A stretch of DNA of 64,000 nucleotides from Coleofasciculus sp. FACHB-T130 (GCF_014695375.1 NZ_JACJOG010000020.1:48359-112358); one strand, 5' to 3'. Positions 37,909 to 47,771 are shown, numbered from the stretch's first letter. Numbers and translations are program-made. The notes: generated from the sequence alone by a model not told the origin.

Positions 37909-38777
37909 AAATACTTAGGAACTTCAGTATTTAATCGGCCTTTCGTTCCAGTGCAAATTTATTGCTGTATCTACTGTGTCATTCAGAAAACCGCATTGCC
38001 AGTACGATTGCCTAAAATTCATCAAAAAAACATACCCTTAGCCGGTAGAAATTTTGACGGTTAGTAGCTATCAATGGGCAAATTACTTACGCTGCAACTA
38101 TTTCATCTGTCCTAAGGCTTACCTTTACTAAAGCTTAAAGTATGAAATTTCCGTAAAGGCTAGTCCTTATTCCTGATATTTCTTCAGTATCAAGATAAGT
38201 ATTTATTTGATCCCAGATGTCAATCAGTAAATTCCTAGAAAATGAGAAAAAAGGCTCTGTAGAATTTACTTAGGTTTTAATCTTGCTTTTATCTTTCAGT
38301 CATCAAGGCATGAAACGTGCGTTCCATCTAGCAGAGAGTCATCAATCGCTTATTGGTCGCTTTACAGAAAACTTACAATCAGAAAATCAACTGTAAGGGA
38401 AAATATTTGCCGAGTGTCCTATCAAATCAAGCTTTAACACTAATTCTTCACGAAACACTAAATGAAGATTTGATAAAGCTTAAAATTGCAGAGTACGTGA
38501 AATTACTTAAGCATTATTACGTAAAAAATAGGTTCTAATTGCTCACAATGTCTCCGTAAGACCTTGGCTTCATCGTTAGGCGATCGCTTGTAAGGCATTC
38601 TTAGGCAGGACGCAATCGCACCTTTGAGTGAGGCAAGTGAATTCAGAGCGATCGCTTGATAATAGACACTCTCACTCCGAGTGTCGTATCATCTTTGGGT
38701 TCCTACCAGCGCTAGCGATCGCCCTAATCGTTGAATCAGTATCAAGATGACGGCACCAAGAGCCAGTGAGTAGCCAT
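37909..38777. other. Non-coding part of array unit
   Basis: AT-rich sequence with no credible gene. Its right part (38560-38777) repeats the block that precedes the terminators of copies 1 and 2: CTTGGCTTCATCG, GCGATCGCTTGTAAGGCATTC, and TGAATCAGTA before the hairpin. Confidence 0.5.
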
Positions 38778-38809
38778 AAAAAAAGCTGTGCCTCCTAAAA
38801 GACACAGCT
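38778..38809 (-). terminator. Terminator of PEP-CTERM gene, array copy 3
   Basis: AGCTGTG and CACAGCT arms, with a run of T on the reverse strand; third occurrence of the array terminator. Confidence 0.8.
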
Positions 38810-38906
38810 AGCTAGCAGTCAAAATTGGGTTTTGCGTTAAAGGTCGTACTCTTATGCCTAAGATAGGCACTCAACCACCTGAACTATCTTTGCCATCCCA
38901 GCCGGA

Positions 38907-39758
38907 TTAAGCCTTCAGTGCTTTTTGCTTGTGGCGACGGCTCATCAAGGTCATACCACCAACGCTCAGCAAGCCAAGCATTAAGCTGGGTTCAGGAACA
39001 TCCTTCGGAGGCGCTACGACTCCCACAGATTTCCCTTTGATGAACACTGCGGAATCGTATATACCATCACCGACATCCTTAATCTTGATGCTGAGAGTGT
39101 TCGTAGCGTTTTTGTTCACTAAACCTTCAAAGGTCAAGGTTTTAGTGTAGCCATCTAATTGAGTGCTAGCGCTCCCTTGGGGATTGTTAATGTAGTCGGC
39201 GTGATAAGGACCGTTGGGATTGGGAACAAGGTTGTTAATCGTGACGGTTTTGCCATCGTTCAACTTCGCTAGGTTGACGCCATTGAGCAGAAGTTCAAAA
39301 GAGTCGTTGAACGAGGAGCCACCCCACTCTACGAACTCTTCCGAGCCGAAGACATATTGGAAGAACAGCTTGTCTACGGTCGCGCCAGCGTCAAAGCTGA
39401 TATCCAGTTGAGCCAAGTCACCAGCACTGCCACCGCTTCCCAAATCCGTACCCTTCGATGAAGTATTATTGGGACCGACTACATCGATGACTTTTCCGGT
39501 ACTTAAAACAATACCCTGATTCAAACCGAAGGGGTCGTCACTGAAAAGACCAAAAGCCGCAGCATTGCCTGTGGCATTGATCGAAAAGTTACTCAGTCCC
39601 GTCGTGTCACCCAACAAAGCATTCAGCAAACTATTCGTATTGCTGTTTTGAGTCACTGTGAATGCCATTGCTGAATTCCCAAGCAAAGCGAGAGCAGCAG
39701 TAACACTAACGGCGGTTGAGGCAGCGATTTTAGCAAGAAGATTCATGGTTTGTCTCAC
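38907..39758 (-). CDS. Choice-of-anchor L PEP-CTERM protein, array copy 3
   Basis: 283 residues, the most diverged of the three. The signal peptide differs (MNLLAKIAASTAVSVTAALALLGN), and a seven-residue insertion rich in Gly/Ser (SKGTDLGSGGSAGD) lies near residue 100. The FFQYVFGSEEFVEWGG core and the PEP-CTERM tail (VPEPSLML, SRRHKQK) are kept. Start ATG 39756-39758. As with its sisters it has a leader hairpin and its own terminator, so each copy is a complete transcription unit rather than part of an operon. Confidence 0.9.
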   Translation of the reverse strand: MRQTMNLLAKIAASTAVSVTAALALLGNSAMAFTVTQNSNTNSLLNALLGDTTGLSNFSINATGNAAAFGLFSDDPFGLNQGIVLSTGKVIDVVGPNNTSSKGTDLGSGGSAGDLAQLDISFDAGATVDKLFFQYVFGSEEFVEWGGSSFNDSFELLLNGVNLAKLNDGKTVTINNLVPNPNGPYHADYINNPQGSASTQLDGYTKTLTFEGLVNKNATNTLSIKIKDVGDGIYDSAVFIKGKSVGVVAPPKDVPEPSLMLGLLSVGGMTLMSRRHKQKALKA

Positions 39759-39800
39759 ACAAGTTAGAGTTGGCAGTAAAAATTGACTGGGGTGAAGATG

Positions 39801-39826
39801 GCAGTTTTTCTATTTATGGAAGCTGC
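39801..39826 (-). promoter_or_regulatory. Conserved 5' leader hairpin, copy 3
   Basis: GCAGTTTTTC and GGAAGCTGC flank a short loop ~43 bp upstream of the ATG, the third version of the leader hairpin. Confidence 0.5.
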
Positions 39827-40544
39827 AAATAAGTAGGAACTTATAGTAGTTAACTAACCTTGGCTTCCCCGGATTTCTTTTCTGTATCTAATTTGCCATC
39901 CTCAAAAAGAAATTGCTAGTCCGTTTGTCTAATATTCATCAAAAAAATATGCACGTAGGTAGTTACGTTGCGGATTGCTTAACTATGTTTATCTACGCCA
40001 AATAGCTTACGGAGTAAGCTATCTATTCATAAATAAACTTATTTTTGTAAGCAAGCGTATACAAAGTTCCAGTAAAGAGAAAATGTTTGCCAAAACATTC
40101 CCCCCTTTCTTTAGGAAGTAGTTATTTGTAGCAAAATCCAAGGGCGTAAATTTTCGGATTATTCAGTAAAAACACGCTATAGAAAACTTAAACAATTCAA
40201 TTTCTATCTTTTCTGGAGGCATTCAAAAATCTAAATTACTTACGCATTACGGATGCCACCATTAATATTTATTTGTTGTTTTATGCCAAAAATTACATAA
40301 AACAAGTTAACAGCTATAAGGAAGAATCTGTCCCATGCCTTACTCAATAAAGCTTTGAGACAAATTAAAAGCTTAAAGACGAGAGACCATTTATGTGAAA
40401 CTTCAGCTTTGCTTTTAAGTGAAATTAAGTAAGTAAGATTTCTAATGCCAGGAATTTGTCCGGAATACATTCGCTTCATCGTAGGGCGATCGCTTGTAAG
40501 GCATTTTAGGCAAGACGCGATCGCACTGGTGAATGAGCCTCTAG
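39827..40544. other. Non-coding part of array unit
   Basis: About 700 bp of AT-rich DNA without a credible gene. From ~40470 it repeats the CTTCATCG/GCGATCGCTTGTAAGGCATT block found at 36620 and 38570, marking the start of the fourth, broken unit. Confidence 0.5.
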
Positions 40545-40615
40545 CGCGATAGCGAAGCGCTGACTTGTCAGTTCGCACCTTTGGGTGAGGCAAGTGAATT
40601 CAGAGCGATCGCTCC
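40545..40615 (+). repeat. Short repeat R2 with HIP1 site
   Basis: GCGATAGCGAAGCGCTGAC and TTGTCAGTTCGCAC, then GTGAGGCAAGTGAATTCAG and GCGATCGC. Its first half is the reverse complement of 37852-37880, and its second half matches 38627-38656. Confidence 0.6.
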
Positions 40616-40736
40616 TTTGTGTCCTCAATCAAGAGAGAGTACCGTATCGTTTGTGGATTTCTGCCAGTGGCGGATATTGCCCTCATCGTTGAATCAGTAA
40701 CGAGATGACGGCACCAAGAGCAAGTTAATAGCCGTA

Positions 40737-40848
40737 AAAAAATCGCTGTGCCTTCAACGCTCGACAAGCCAAGGATTAAGCTGGGTTCAAGAACATCCTT
40801 CGGAGGCTGTACGATTCCCAGAGACTTCCCCTTAATACAGCGGAAGGC
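40737..40848 (-). pseudogene. Remnant of a fourth array copy
   Basis: The run of A and half of the array terminator (ATCGCTGTGCCTTC) join directly to ~95 bp that match the PEP-CTERM-encoding end of the array genes (AAGCTGGGTTCAAGAACATCC, TTCGGAGGC). The stop codon, the sorting-signal basic end and the whole N-terminal part are missing, so an internal deletion and truncation have destroyed this copy. Confidence 0.8.
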
Positions 40849-40931
40849 AATACACGCTGCGATCGCTATCCTTCATGCAGCGATGGATGCGATCGCTGTG
40901 ATAGGGACACTCAAATTCAACATCCCTTCTC

Positions 40932-40970
40932 AAAAAAACTGCCGTGTCTCCGGATGGAAGACACAGCAGT
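40932..40970 (-). terminator. Terminator of PEP-CTERM gene at 41009
   Basis: ACTGCTGTGTCT pairs with AGACACGGCAGT (one mismatch) on the reverse strand and is followed by seven T. It lies ~40 bp after the stop. Confidence 0.75.
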
Positions 40971-41008
40971 TCTCAATATTGGTTTTATATTCACTTAGGA
41001 CTGTTTTC

Positions 41009-41725
41009 CTATTTGTGTTGCCGTTTCCGCAATAGCCACGAAATGGAACCTAACGCACCAAACGCTAACAGACCCAATCCAAAAGAGGATTCAGGAACAA
41101 CAGCAACTGTACGGGATGCGAGACGGAACTCAGCCATGCCAAACCCATGAGCAGCACCGTTCGAGAGATCAGTAATTTTGATGGTGGAAAGCAAATCTCC
41201 CTCAGTGGCGTAGAACCCAAAATACTTAGCACCTGACAAACCACTGACTTTCTGCAACAGGGTGGTCGAGGTACCATTCATACCCGTTACGGCGATGTCG
41301 AATAAGCCAAAGAGGTTTGGCTCCACATATAAATCAAATGCACTAATACCGCCAGGCAGTGTAATCGTCGTGGTTAAGACATTCCAGCCGCTAAAATATA
41401 CCTCCCCGGTGTAGCCATGACTCCAGGTTGTCCAACCGGAATTAATATTTATTTTCTGAACCTGGGGGCTGAAGGTCAAATTGCCCAACGGCGACGAGAG
41501 AGTCGAGAGAATCGAAAACTCTGGTAGGGAACTATTTTCTACCTGAACCATATTGAAACCCAGCTTAGATAGGGCATTTGACCCTGTTGCCCATGACGCT
41601 GAATCATCCACTGCGAGAATTGCCGCTTTGAGGGGGGGTGCATTCGCGCACATCCCTCCCACGGAGACACAGGCTACTCCAGCAGCTGTCATAGATAGTT
41701 TTTTCATAAAACTCAAGGCACTCAT
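41009..41725 (-). CDS. PEP-CTERM protein, unrelated to the array
   Basis: A 238-residue exported protein when started at ATG 41723-41725 (MSALSFMKKLSMTAAGV); the frame extends upstream to 41818, but that would bury the signal peptide. The middle part is beta-rich and has no recognised domain (VLTTTITLPGGISAFDLYVEPN). The end is a PEP-CTERM signal: VPESSFGLGLLAFGALG then a basic LLRKRQHK. It is probably surface-exposed after exosortase processing. Function unknown. Confidence 0.8.
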   Translation of the reverse strand: MSALSFMKKLSMTAAGVACVSVGGMCANAPPLKAAILAVDDSASWATGSNALSKLGFNMVQVENSSLPEFSILSTLSSPLGNLTFSPQVQKININSGWTTWSHGYTGEVYFSGWNVLTTTITLPGGISAFDLYVEPNLFGLFDIAVTGMNGTSTTLLQKVSGLSGAKYFGFYATEGDLLSTIKITDLSNGAAHGFGMAEFRLASRTVAVVPESSFGLGLLAFGALGSISWLLRKRQHK

Positions 41726-43066
41726 AAAACTTTTTTCTAAAAAAGTGAATATTGACTGTATAGGTTGCCCGTTCGGATTGAGGGAATCTTGAGGATTTCG
41801 TGGCGATCGCAAGCCCAAGCACCGGCAAGGATGACTAATGAGGATTTCGGTTACTCTCAGATAGAATCAATCGCTACAGAAGAATTTTGAAGGTTTTGTG
41901 TCAACCGTTCGTCAAAGCCGCTCTGGATATAACTTTTTACAACTTCGTGCCTATACAGTTAAATGTTGATAACCGTATATTCTCTGACGTGCCAATATCA
42001 CTGTTGTTTCAATAAAACCTACAAATCTCCTTGTGTCTTTGTATACTTTTAAAAATCAAAATTTTGTTGTACATATTTCTGTGCAAAGTCTGGCATATTT
42101 TTTGAATAGATTACCAGTACCTTTCGATAATCTTTATTGAAACAATATATTAAAATCGCTAATTTGAATCAAAATCGGAAGCCGAAATCAGCCCTCAGAC
42201 TGAATTTATATGACTCGGTTAATGCTAATTCGTAAAAAATTATACGAAGGCTTCATGAATTTTTAATAAAGGCTCGCTGTTGAGAATAGGAGTTTAATAG
42301 CCTTTCAGCGCGATCGCCCTGCAACTTTACTTTCTAGAGGCGCTCGCATCGGGTTTTAGGGATGCAGAACGCTGATTTGGCGCTGATTTGGCGCTTTTTC
42401 GGCTCGCGCCGTGCAGATACTCCCCAATCCGCCATAAACTACGCAAAGTCGTTATTGGATATCCCCCACCCCCCCTTAAATAAGAGGCTTTGACGAAATT
42501 TTCTCCTTTGAAAAAGAGGTTTGGGGAGAGCAGCCAAATCATTGCGGCATAGGCTAACTGCAAAGTAGCTGCTTTGCAGCTAGCGTGTTGGATGTAACGT
42601 GAAGTAGCAAATAGTATTGCCCAATACACCTCTCATCTCTGGGAACAATTGCGATGCCTTCCAAGGAAGATCCGGCAATTGCTAATTTTTCCTTGCAGTT
42701 AGTTAAGGATGTTTATCCCTAGCTTTCTGTTCCCATTTTCGCTTCAGCATTTCATTGTGATTATTAGCACTAATCACCCATCCCCTGAATGCAGAATCTG
42801 GTTCTCCAGACACTTCCTAAACCTGTGGATTCCACGTCATCCCATTTTGAACTTTAGATTTGGGATTATTGATTTGGAAATGCCGCTTGATAGGCAGTTT
42901 CAGAGATTCAAACCATACAAGGGTCGCACCAAATATATGACTTTCCCACATGGTTGCTACCTAGCCATTTGAAAAGCTACTGTACGATTTGTAACTGAAA
43001 TTTTTCCCTTTTTTAGTCCTACATAAACTTATATGGAATTTCCCGTTTATAAATTGGGGAGAAGCA
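41726..43066. other. Long AT-rich region without a clear gene
   Basis: About 1.3 kb with only spurious short frames. It holds a separated inverted repeat TTGTTTCAATAAA (42004-42016) and TTTATTGAAACAA (42133-42145), a C-rich stretch near 42465-42476 and a small stem CTGCAAAG/CTTTGCAG near 42560. No RNA gene was recognised. Confidence 0.45.
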
Positions 43067-43240
43067 ATATGCTCCTAGCATTCGCTTCGCTACGCTTTTT
43101 TAGGAAGACTCTACCCCAATCTAAAGGGGTCCTGCTTCCCTTTCCCTTGCGCTCACGGTGGTTGAGGGTGTTAAGTTTGCTGTACCCAAATTGGGTTGGA
43201 GCCGTTCAGATGCGTAGCGAAGCGGATGCTAGGAGCATAT
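43067..43240. mobile_element. 174-bp element with 29-bp inverted ends
   Basis: The left end 43067-43095 (ATATGCTCCTAGCATTCGC and on) and the right end 43212-43240 (GCGTAGCGAAGCGGATGC and on) are inverted repeats with a single mismatch. The interior is non-coding and contains CCCCAATCTAAAGGGG and CCCAAATTGGG palindromes. It is best read as a MITE-like or composite palindromic repeat. Confidence 0.65.
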
Positions 43241-43279
43241 CGCTTTTTGACAAAATTTTTATCTAGATATGAGAAATCA

Positions 43280-43303
43280 GCAGGTTGGGCTGTGCCAACC
43301 TGC
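43280..43303. terminator. Hairpin downstream of PEP-CTERM/PKD gene
   Basis: GCAGGTTGG and CCAACCTGC pair exactly around GCTGTG, 20 bp after the stop of the gene at 43324. There is only a weak T run on the reverse strand. Confidence 0.5.
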
Positions 43304-43323
43304 CTAACAAAGAAGCTAATTTT

Positions 43324-44895
43324 TTAGGGATGTTTGCGCTTGCGGATAGCACCCGCACCAACAGCACCAAACGCCAATAGAGCGATCGCACTCGAAGGTT
43401 CGGGGACGTGTTCAACCGTCACATCAAAAGAACTGAAAGCAAATCCACCATCGCCATCAGAGACTCTCAAGCCAACGGTATAAGTCCCGCTATTGCTAAA
43501 AGCCCACTGCCCCGCCGTGCCGGTGAAGTCAGCAAAAATGCCATCATTATTGATGTCCCAGTCAAAGCTGAGCAGATCCAGGATGCCCGGATCGGTTGCG
43601 GTAGCCGCAAAATCAAACTTCTGGTTTTCTAAAACCGTGAGTGCTGAAGTGATGCTAGTAATGGTGGGGGCAACGTTCTCAACAGTCACGTTAAAACCAC
43701 CGTTAGCATACCCGCCATCGCCATCTGAGACTTGCAGCCCGATGGGGTTGAAACCTTCATCGGCAAAGGAAGATTGCCCGTTGGGTCCAGTGAAGTTATC
43801 AAACAGACCGTTGTTATCTAAGTCCCAATTGTAGGTGAGAACATCATAGATTCCCGGATCGGTTGCGGTGCCATCAAAATTAAAGCGATCGCCTTCTTTA
43901 ATGGTTAAATTTGGGGTCAGGCTAGTGATGGTGGGGGCAACATTCAGAACCGTCAGCGTTCGAGTGACGGGCAAACTATTCTCACCTCGACTATCCTGTG
44001 CTTGCGCTGTCAAGGCAAAACTTCCCTCATCTGCATAAGTCCCTAAGGGTACGGACAATGCACGGACTCCTGAAGTATTTGGATCGCTACCAACGACATT
44101 GCCATTTAGCAAGAAAGCGATCGAGTCGGGATCGGGATCGGTCGCATACAGTATCGGCGATACCGATTGACCCTCATAAATTGTGTAATTGTCGAAACTT
44201 AGAATCGGCGCAATGTTTGGAGGTGGGGGCGGCGGCGGTGGTGGCGGTGGTGGCGGTGGTGGCGGTGGGGGTGGCGGTGGGGGTGGCGGTGGTGGTGGTT
44301 CTAAGGGCTTCACTGGATCGGCTGTAGTGCCGCTATCCGTATCGGCGATAAATCGCATTGTCCCGTTAAATCCGCCGTTCCAGGACATCGAAAGTGCCCC
44401 AAATAAGTCGCCTTTTGAAATGTCAATCGGGACTGAGTAGGCATAGGCAGAGGGAGATTGCCCTGATAGTACCTGGAACTCCCAACCCTCTGCTGACCCA
44501 GGCGTATTCTGGGGACCATTTAAATAAGGATAAGTATCAAAAACGGCATTTCCAGGAATTGCATTGATTAGCAGCGAGGCAATGGGGCTGACGCCGGAGT
44601 GGGTCAATCTCCAGCCGTATGCACCATAGTCTGGATCGTAACCGTATGTGTTACCCGCTTGGGTGAGAGACCAGCCACTCCCAAATGCTCCTCCCGAAAT
44701 AGAATCTGTGACCCCCCAAGTTGCCGTTTGGGAAGTTCCATCCAGGAAACCAACTGTAATCTGCATCCCACTCATCATGTTTCCGGTCGTTGCATAACCG
44801 GAGAGAGTGGTTGCTAGGGAGGGTGCGGCTGTTCCCAAAGCGATAAAGGTGGTCGCGACACCGGCTGATAGATGTTTCCACAAAGAGGTAGTCAT
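43324..44895 (-). CDS. PEP-CTERM protein with polyproline linker and PKD-like repeats
   Basis: A 523-residue surface protein. The signal peptide (~10-28) leads to an N-terminal domain (~30-190) without a recognised family. A linker of nearly 30 consecutive prolines lies at ~198-226, interrupted once or twice. Three Ig/PKD-like repeats follow (~228-495), marked by YNWDLDNNGLFDNF and FDWDINNDGIFADF, with VSDGDGG and TVENVAPTITS. The tail is a PEP-CTERM signal (VPEPSSAIALLAF, then RKRKHP). The proline tract probably forms a rigid rod between the two halves. Exosortase-dependent surface display is inferred. The ligand is unknown. Confidence 0.87.
   Translation of the reverse strand: MTTSLWKHLSAGVATTFIALGTAAPSLATTLSGYATTGNMMSGMQITVGFLDGTSQTATWGVTDSISGGAFGSGWSLTQAGNTYGYDPDYGAYGWRLTHSGVSPIASLLINAIPGNAVFDTYPYLNGPQNTPGSAEGWEFQVLSGQSPSAYAYSVPIDISKGDLFGALSMSWNGGFNGTMRFIADTDSGTTADPVKPLEPPPPPPPPPPPPPPPPPPPPPPPPPPPNIAPILSFDNYTIYEGQSVSPILYATDPDPDSIAFLLNGNVVGSDPNTSGVRALSVPLGTYADEGSFALTAQAQDSRGENSLPVTRTLTVLNVAPTITSLTPNLTIKEGDRFNFDGTATDPGIYDVLTYNWDLDNNGLFDNFTGPNGQSSFADEGFNPIGLQVSDGDGGYANGGFNVTVENVAPTITSITSALTVLENQKFDFAATATDPGILDLLSFDWDINNDGIFADFTGTAGQWAFSNSGTYTVGLRVSDGDGGFAFSSFDVTVEHVPEPSSAIALLAFGAVGAGAIRKRKHP
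44219..44300. repeat. GGT/GGC microsatellite encoding the proline rod
   Basis: An uninterrupted purine/C triplet tract (GGTGGCGGTGGT type) of ~80 bp encodes the polyproline linker on the reverse strand. It is likely to change length by slippage in whole codons, so the frame is preserved. Confidence 0.8.
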
Positions 44896-45310
44896 TAAAC
44901 CGGCTCATCCTCAAAAGTAGATATTATTAATGCTGCAACGGGTTTTATCGATGCCCCGATCAACCGACTCCTGAAAAGCTCTTTTTTTGTGGAAAAAGAG
45001 TTTTAAATGCTGGAGTGATTCTCTTTTTATTGTTAAAGGCAACCCATAAATTTCCTATCCACCCACAGCAGTAAAAACAGCCAATCCGTTTAAGATGAGC
45101 TTTAGACAGAGGATTAAGTTAGATGACGAATTAGACCAATTCGCCCTAAGTTTGCATGAAAACTTAGTTTGCTCTTAGGAGATAGGAGAGCATAAAAGCC
45201 TGAAAAAGAAGCCGATTTATTTTAGTTTCAAGAAATAAAAATAGGATTAAAAACTTGGTGAAGGCATTGATAGGATGGGTGCCGCACTCCCGCAGATGTC
45301 AGGAAGTTCC
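44896..45310. other. Spacer upstream of PEP-CTERM/PKD gene
   Basis: About 415 AT-rich bp with no credible gene. It should contain the promoter of the gene at 44895. No operator was recognised. Confidence 0.35.
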
Positions 45311-45398
45311 GATGCAGAGTAGCGAACTGACTCTTTCAGCGATAGGCTAACGCCTCGCTTCGCTGTTTTCATGCCCAAAGGGCTGTACGCGATCGCTC
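45311..45398 (-). repeat. Dispersed repeat, family R1, copy 3
   Basis: The reverse complement is nearly identical to 36659-36742. It ends 34 bp from the minE stop and is followed by two HIP1-like sites. Confidence 0.8.
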
Positions 45399-45432
45399 CT
45401 GAATGCGCTCAATGCGCTCAATGCGATCGCTA

Positions 45433-45720
45433 TTATGTATCCCCAGGCTCCGCATCTGCTTTGACCCGCCGGATGGGCAAATTGGCAATCAATGCCGTCG
45501 CCCGTTGGTTACTTTCTAGAGAAAACTCCAACCCCTCTGCCTCGATTTCGACATAGCGAGAGACGACTTCCAGGATTTCCTTCCGCATTGACTCCACCAT
45601 CTCTGGTGTTAAATCAGCTCGATCGTGGGCAATGACCAGTTGCAGGCGGCGCTTGACTTCCGCGCGGCTGTTGTCAGCACTAATGCGAGGAAAAAGTCGT
45701 TCTAAAAGTTCGCTAATCAT
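45433..45720 (-). CDS. minE: Cell division topological specificity factor MinE
   Basis: MinE stimulates the MinD ATPase and drives the oscillation that keeps the MinCD inhibitor away from mid-cell. It is 95 residues, the usual size. The N-terminal [10 protein letters not shown] is the membrane/MinD-contact helix; [17 protein letters not shown] and the following [16 protein letters not shown] form the topological-specificity domain. It starts 20 bp after the minD stop, so it is translated from the same transcript. Confidence 0.96.
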   Translation of the reverse strand: MISELLERLFPRISADNSRAEVKRRLQLVIAHDRADLTPEMVESMRKEILEVVSRYVEIEAEGLEFSLESNQRATALIANLPIRRVKADAEPGDT

Positions 45721-45740
45721 GGATCGGGCAGATGTGAAGG

Positions 45741-46547
45741 TTAGATAATCTTAGACCACAATAATTTTCGGATGCGAGAAAAGAAGTTGTCATTCCCAGC
45801 ATCCAAATTCAGAAACTCAATTGGCTCCCCTTCTAGGCGGCGGGCAATGTTGAAAAATGCCGTTCCCGGTAGGGTGGGATTTTCAGCCAGTACCAGAGGT
45901 TCGCCCCGATTGGTGGAGACAATGACCCGCTCATCGTCAGGAATCACACCAATTAAAGGAATGGCGAGAAGTTCCTGCACATCTTCTACCGACATCATGT
46001 CATTGGCTTGCACCATTGCCGGTCGAATGCGGTTGACGATCAGGTGGGCACGCTTAATGTTTTGGGCTTCTAGTAAGCCGACAACCCGGTCAGCATCCCG
46101 CACCGCGGCAATTTCTGGCGTTGTCACAATCAAGGCTTCCTGGGCGGCAGCGATCGCATTCTTGAAGCCCATCTCAATCCCCGCCGGAGAGTCAATCAAG
46201 ACATATTCGTACTTCGCAGCTAATTCATTAACCAGCTGTTTCATCTGATCTGGGCTAATTGACTCCTTGGTTCGGGTTTGGGCAGCGGGTAATAATACCA
46301 GTCCCGGTTGCCGCTTATCTTTCACCAACGCTTGATCTAACCGACATTCGCCTGCCAGGACTTCAACCGCCGTGTAGACAATCCGATTTTCCAGCCCCAG
46401 CAGCAAATCCAAATTTCTCAAGCCAAAATCCGCATCGACTAGAGCAACTTGACGCCCCGCCCTAGCTAAAGCCATACCTAAATTTGCCGTTACGGTGGTT
46501 TTCCCCACCCCTCCTTTGCCGGAGGAAATCACAATAATGCGACTCAT
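45741..46547 (-). CDS. minD: Septum site-determining ATPase MinD
   Basis: A ParA-type ATPase that binds the membrane as an ATP dimer and recruits MinC. It is 268 residues. The deviant Walker A loop is GKGGVGKTT (10-18, with signature Lys11), followed by [15 protein letters not shown], and [11 protein letters not shown] is the Walker B region. The C-terminal amphipathic membrane-targeting helix is [12 protein letters not shown]. It sits between minC and minE on the same strand. Confidence 0.97.
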   Translation of the reverse strand: MSRIIVISSGKGGVGKTTVTANLGMALARAGRQVALVDADFGLRNLDLLLGLENRIVYTAVEVLAGECRLDQALVKDKRQPGLVLLPAAQTRTKESISPDQMKQLVNELAAKYEYVLIDSPAGIEMGFKNAIAAAQEALIVTTPEIAAVRDADRVVGLLEAQNIKRAHLIVNRIRPAMVQANDMMSVEDVQELLAIPLIGVIPDDERVIVSTNRGEPLVLAENPTLPGTAFFNIARRLEGEPIEFLNLDAGNDNFFSRIRKLLWSKII

Positions 46548-46845
46548 GTTGAAAAGTTCTTAGCTTCGTTTTAGTGCGTGAATGTATAGGGGCGAGTTTA
46601 ATCGAATTGTCTATTCTCCCACAGCTATGCCTAGTAAATTCGCCCTTGAGAGAGTTTTGATTTTGGTGTTTTAAATTAGGTCAATCAATTATTTTTGAGT
46701 TTTTTTGTTTTGAGTTCAGTATATACTTACTCCTCAAAAATAATAACGCCTTAACTTAAAACTAGCGCCAAACTGAGGGCAGGCACCAAGTAGACATCGC
46801 CCTTACAACCCCTACAGAACTTATCACTCGCCCTAGATTGCCTCT

Positions 46846-47646
46846 TTAACGTCCAACCCCCATCGATAAAGACTGAGTTTTAGAAAACTCAGTTGTTCTT
46901 GCGATCCGAATTCCTTCCGGCGTTACGTAGGCAACTTCCGGATAAAATTGAGCGGGTGGATTTTCCGGTGCCCTCGCCAGATAATCAGCGATTCGCAGTT
47001 GGGTGGGTTCCATCTGTAGCGCCATAATTAAACACTCTTGATTGCCCTCGGCACCAGCATGAGCAATCCCGCGCAGACGTCCCCACACTAAGATATCGCC
47101 GGATGCGATGATGCTGCCGCCCGGATTCACTTCTCCCAGGATAATGACAGTACCGGGATGACGAATTTCCACTCCCGAACGCACGGTCGTTTGCACATAT
47201 AAGGGTTCAGCTAATACAGTCGTTGGCGGCGAAGGCGGTTGATTGAGGGGGGAAACTGGGGGTGCTTGTTCCACCGAGTAACCGGCAGCAGCAGCAGCAA
47301 CAGCGGTTTGACGGCGACTGGTGTAGACACGCTTGAGTTGTAGCCGATCTTCGGCAAGGGCATCTGCGATCGCTTGCAGCTGGCGTCCATCTAATAAGCG
47401 ATCTTTTGCCACCAAATGCACCTCTGTATTCGGCTGCCAGAAGCGTTCACCGGCATTGAGGCGCTGCTTCAGCTGTTGCCAAAGGTCAGACCAGCTAGCC
47501 GTGGTGGGTGTCTCCGCTTCCGGGGGCAAAATTAATGTCAGCCACCTCTGGTCGCTTTTGATGCGGACTTGTTCGTGGCAATTTACTTCCCCTGTATTTT
47601 CGGGAACAACTGAAACAGCTATCGGAACGGACGAATCAGAAGTCAT
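46846..47646 (-). CDS. minC: Septum site-determining protein MinC
   Basis: The FtsZ-assembly inhibitor of the Min system. It is 266 residues. The N-terminal FtsZ-interacting domain covers ~20-110, and a Pro-rich linker (PPVSPLNQPPSPPTT) leads to the C-terminal beta-helix (~145-250) with the family pattern VRSGVEIRHPGTVIILGEVNPGG and ASGDILVWGRLRGIAHAG. A 298-bp AT-rich gap separates it from minD, wider than in many genomes, so minD-minE may have their own promoter. Confidence 0.95.
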   Translation of the reverse strand: MTSDSSVPIAVSVVPENTGEVNCHEQVRIKSDQRWLTLILPPEAETPTTASWSDLWQQLKQRLNAGERFWQPNTEVHLVAKDRLLDGRQLQAIADALAEDRLQLKRVYTSRRQTAVAAAAAGYSVEQAPPVSPLNQPPSPPTTVLAEPLYVQTTVRSGVEIRHPGTVIILGEVNPGGSIIASGDILVWGRLRGIAHAGAEGNQECLIMALQMEPTQLRIADYLARAPENPPAQFYPEVAYVTPEGIRIARTTEFSKTQSLSMGVGR

Positions 47647-47771
47647 GGACGAAAAGCCTGACCTGGGTGGATTGACTAATTATCCATGATATAGGCAAGC
47701 GGCATCAGGGCAAGGAGACAAGAGGGCAACAGGAGAACTTCTTATCACTCAACCTTCAACCTTCCTGATGA

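Noticed and set aside
42004..42145. Separated inverted repeat TTGTTTCAATAAA / TTTATTGAAACAA resembling CRISPR repeat ends
   Set aside because: There are only two arms in opposite orientation 116 bp apart, no regular spacers and no cas genes, so it is not a CRISPR array.
42327..42972. Short frames of 87-100 residues in the long AT-rich gap
   Set aside because: There is no ribosome binding site or domain, amino-acid use is odd, and they overlap repeat-like DNA.
44189..44440. Forward frame with a long polyglycine run
   Set aside because: It is the antisense reading of the polyproline linker codons of the real PEP-CTERM gene.
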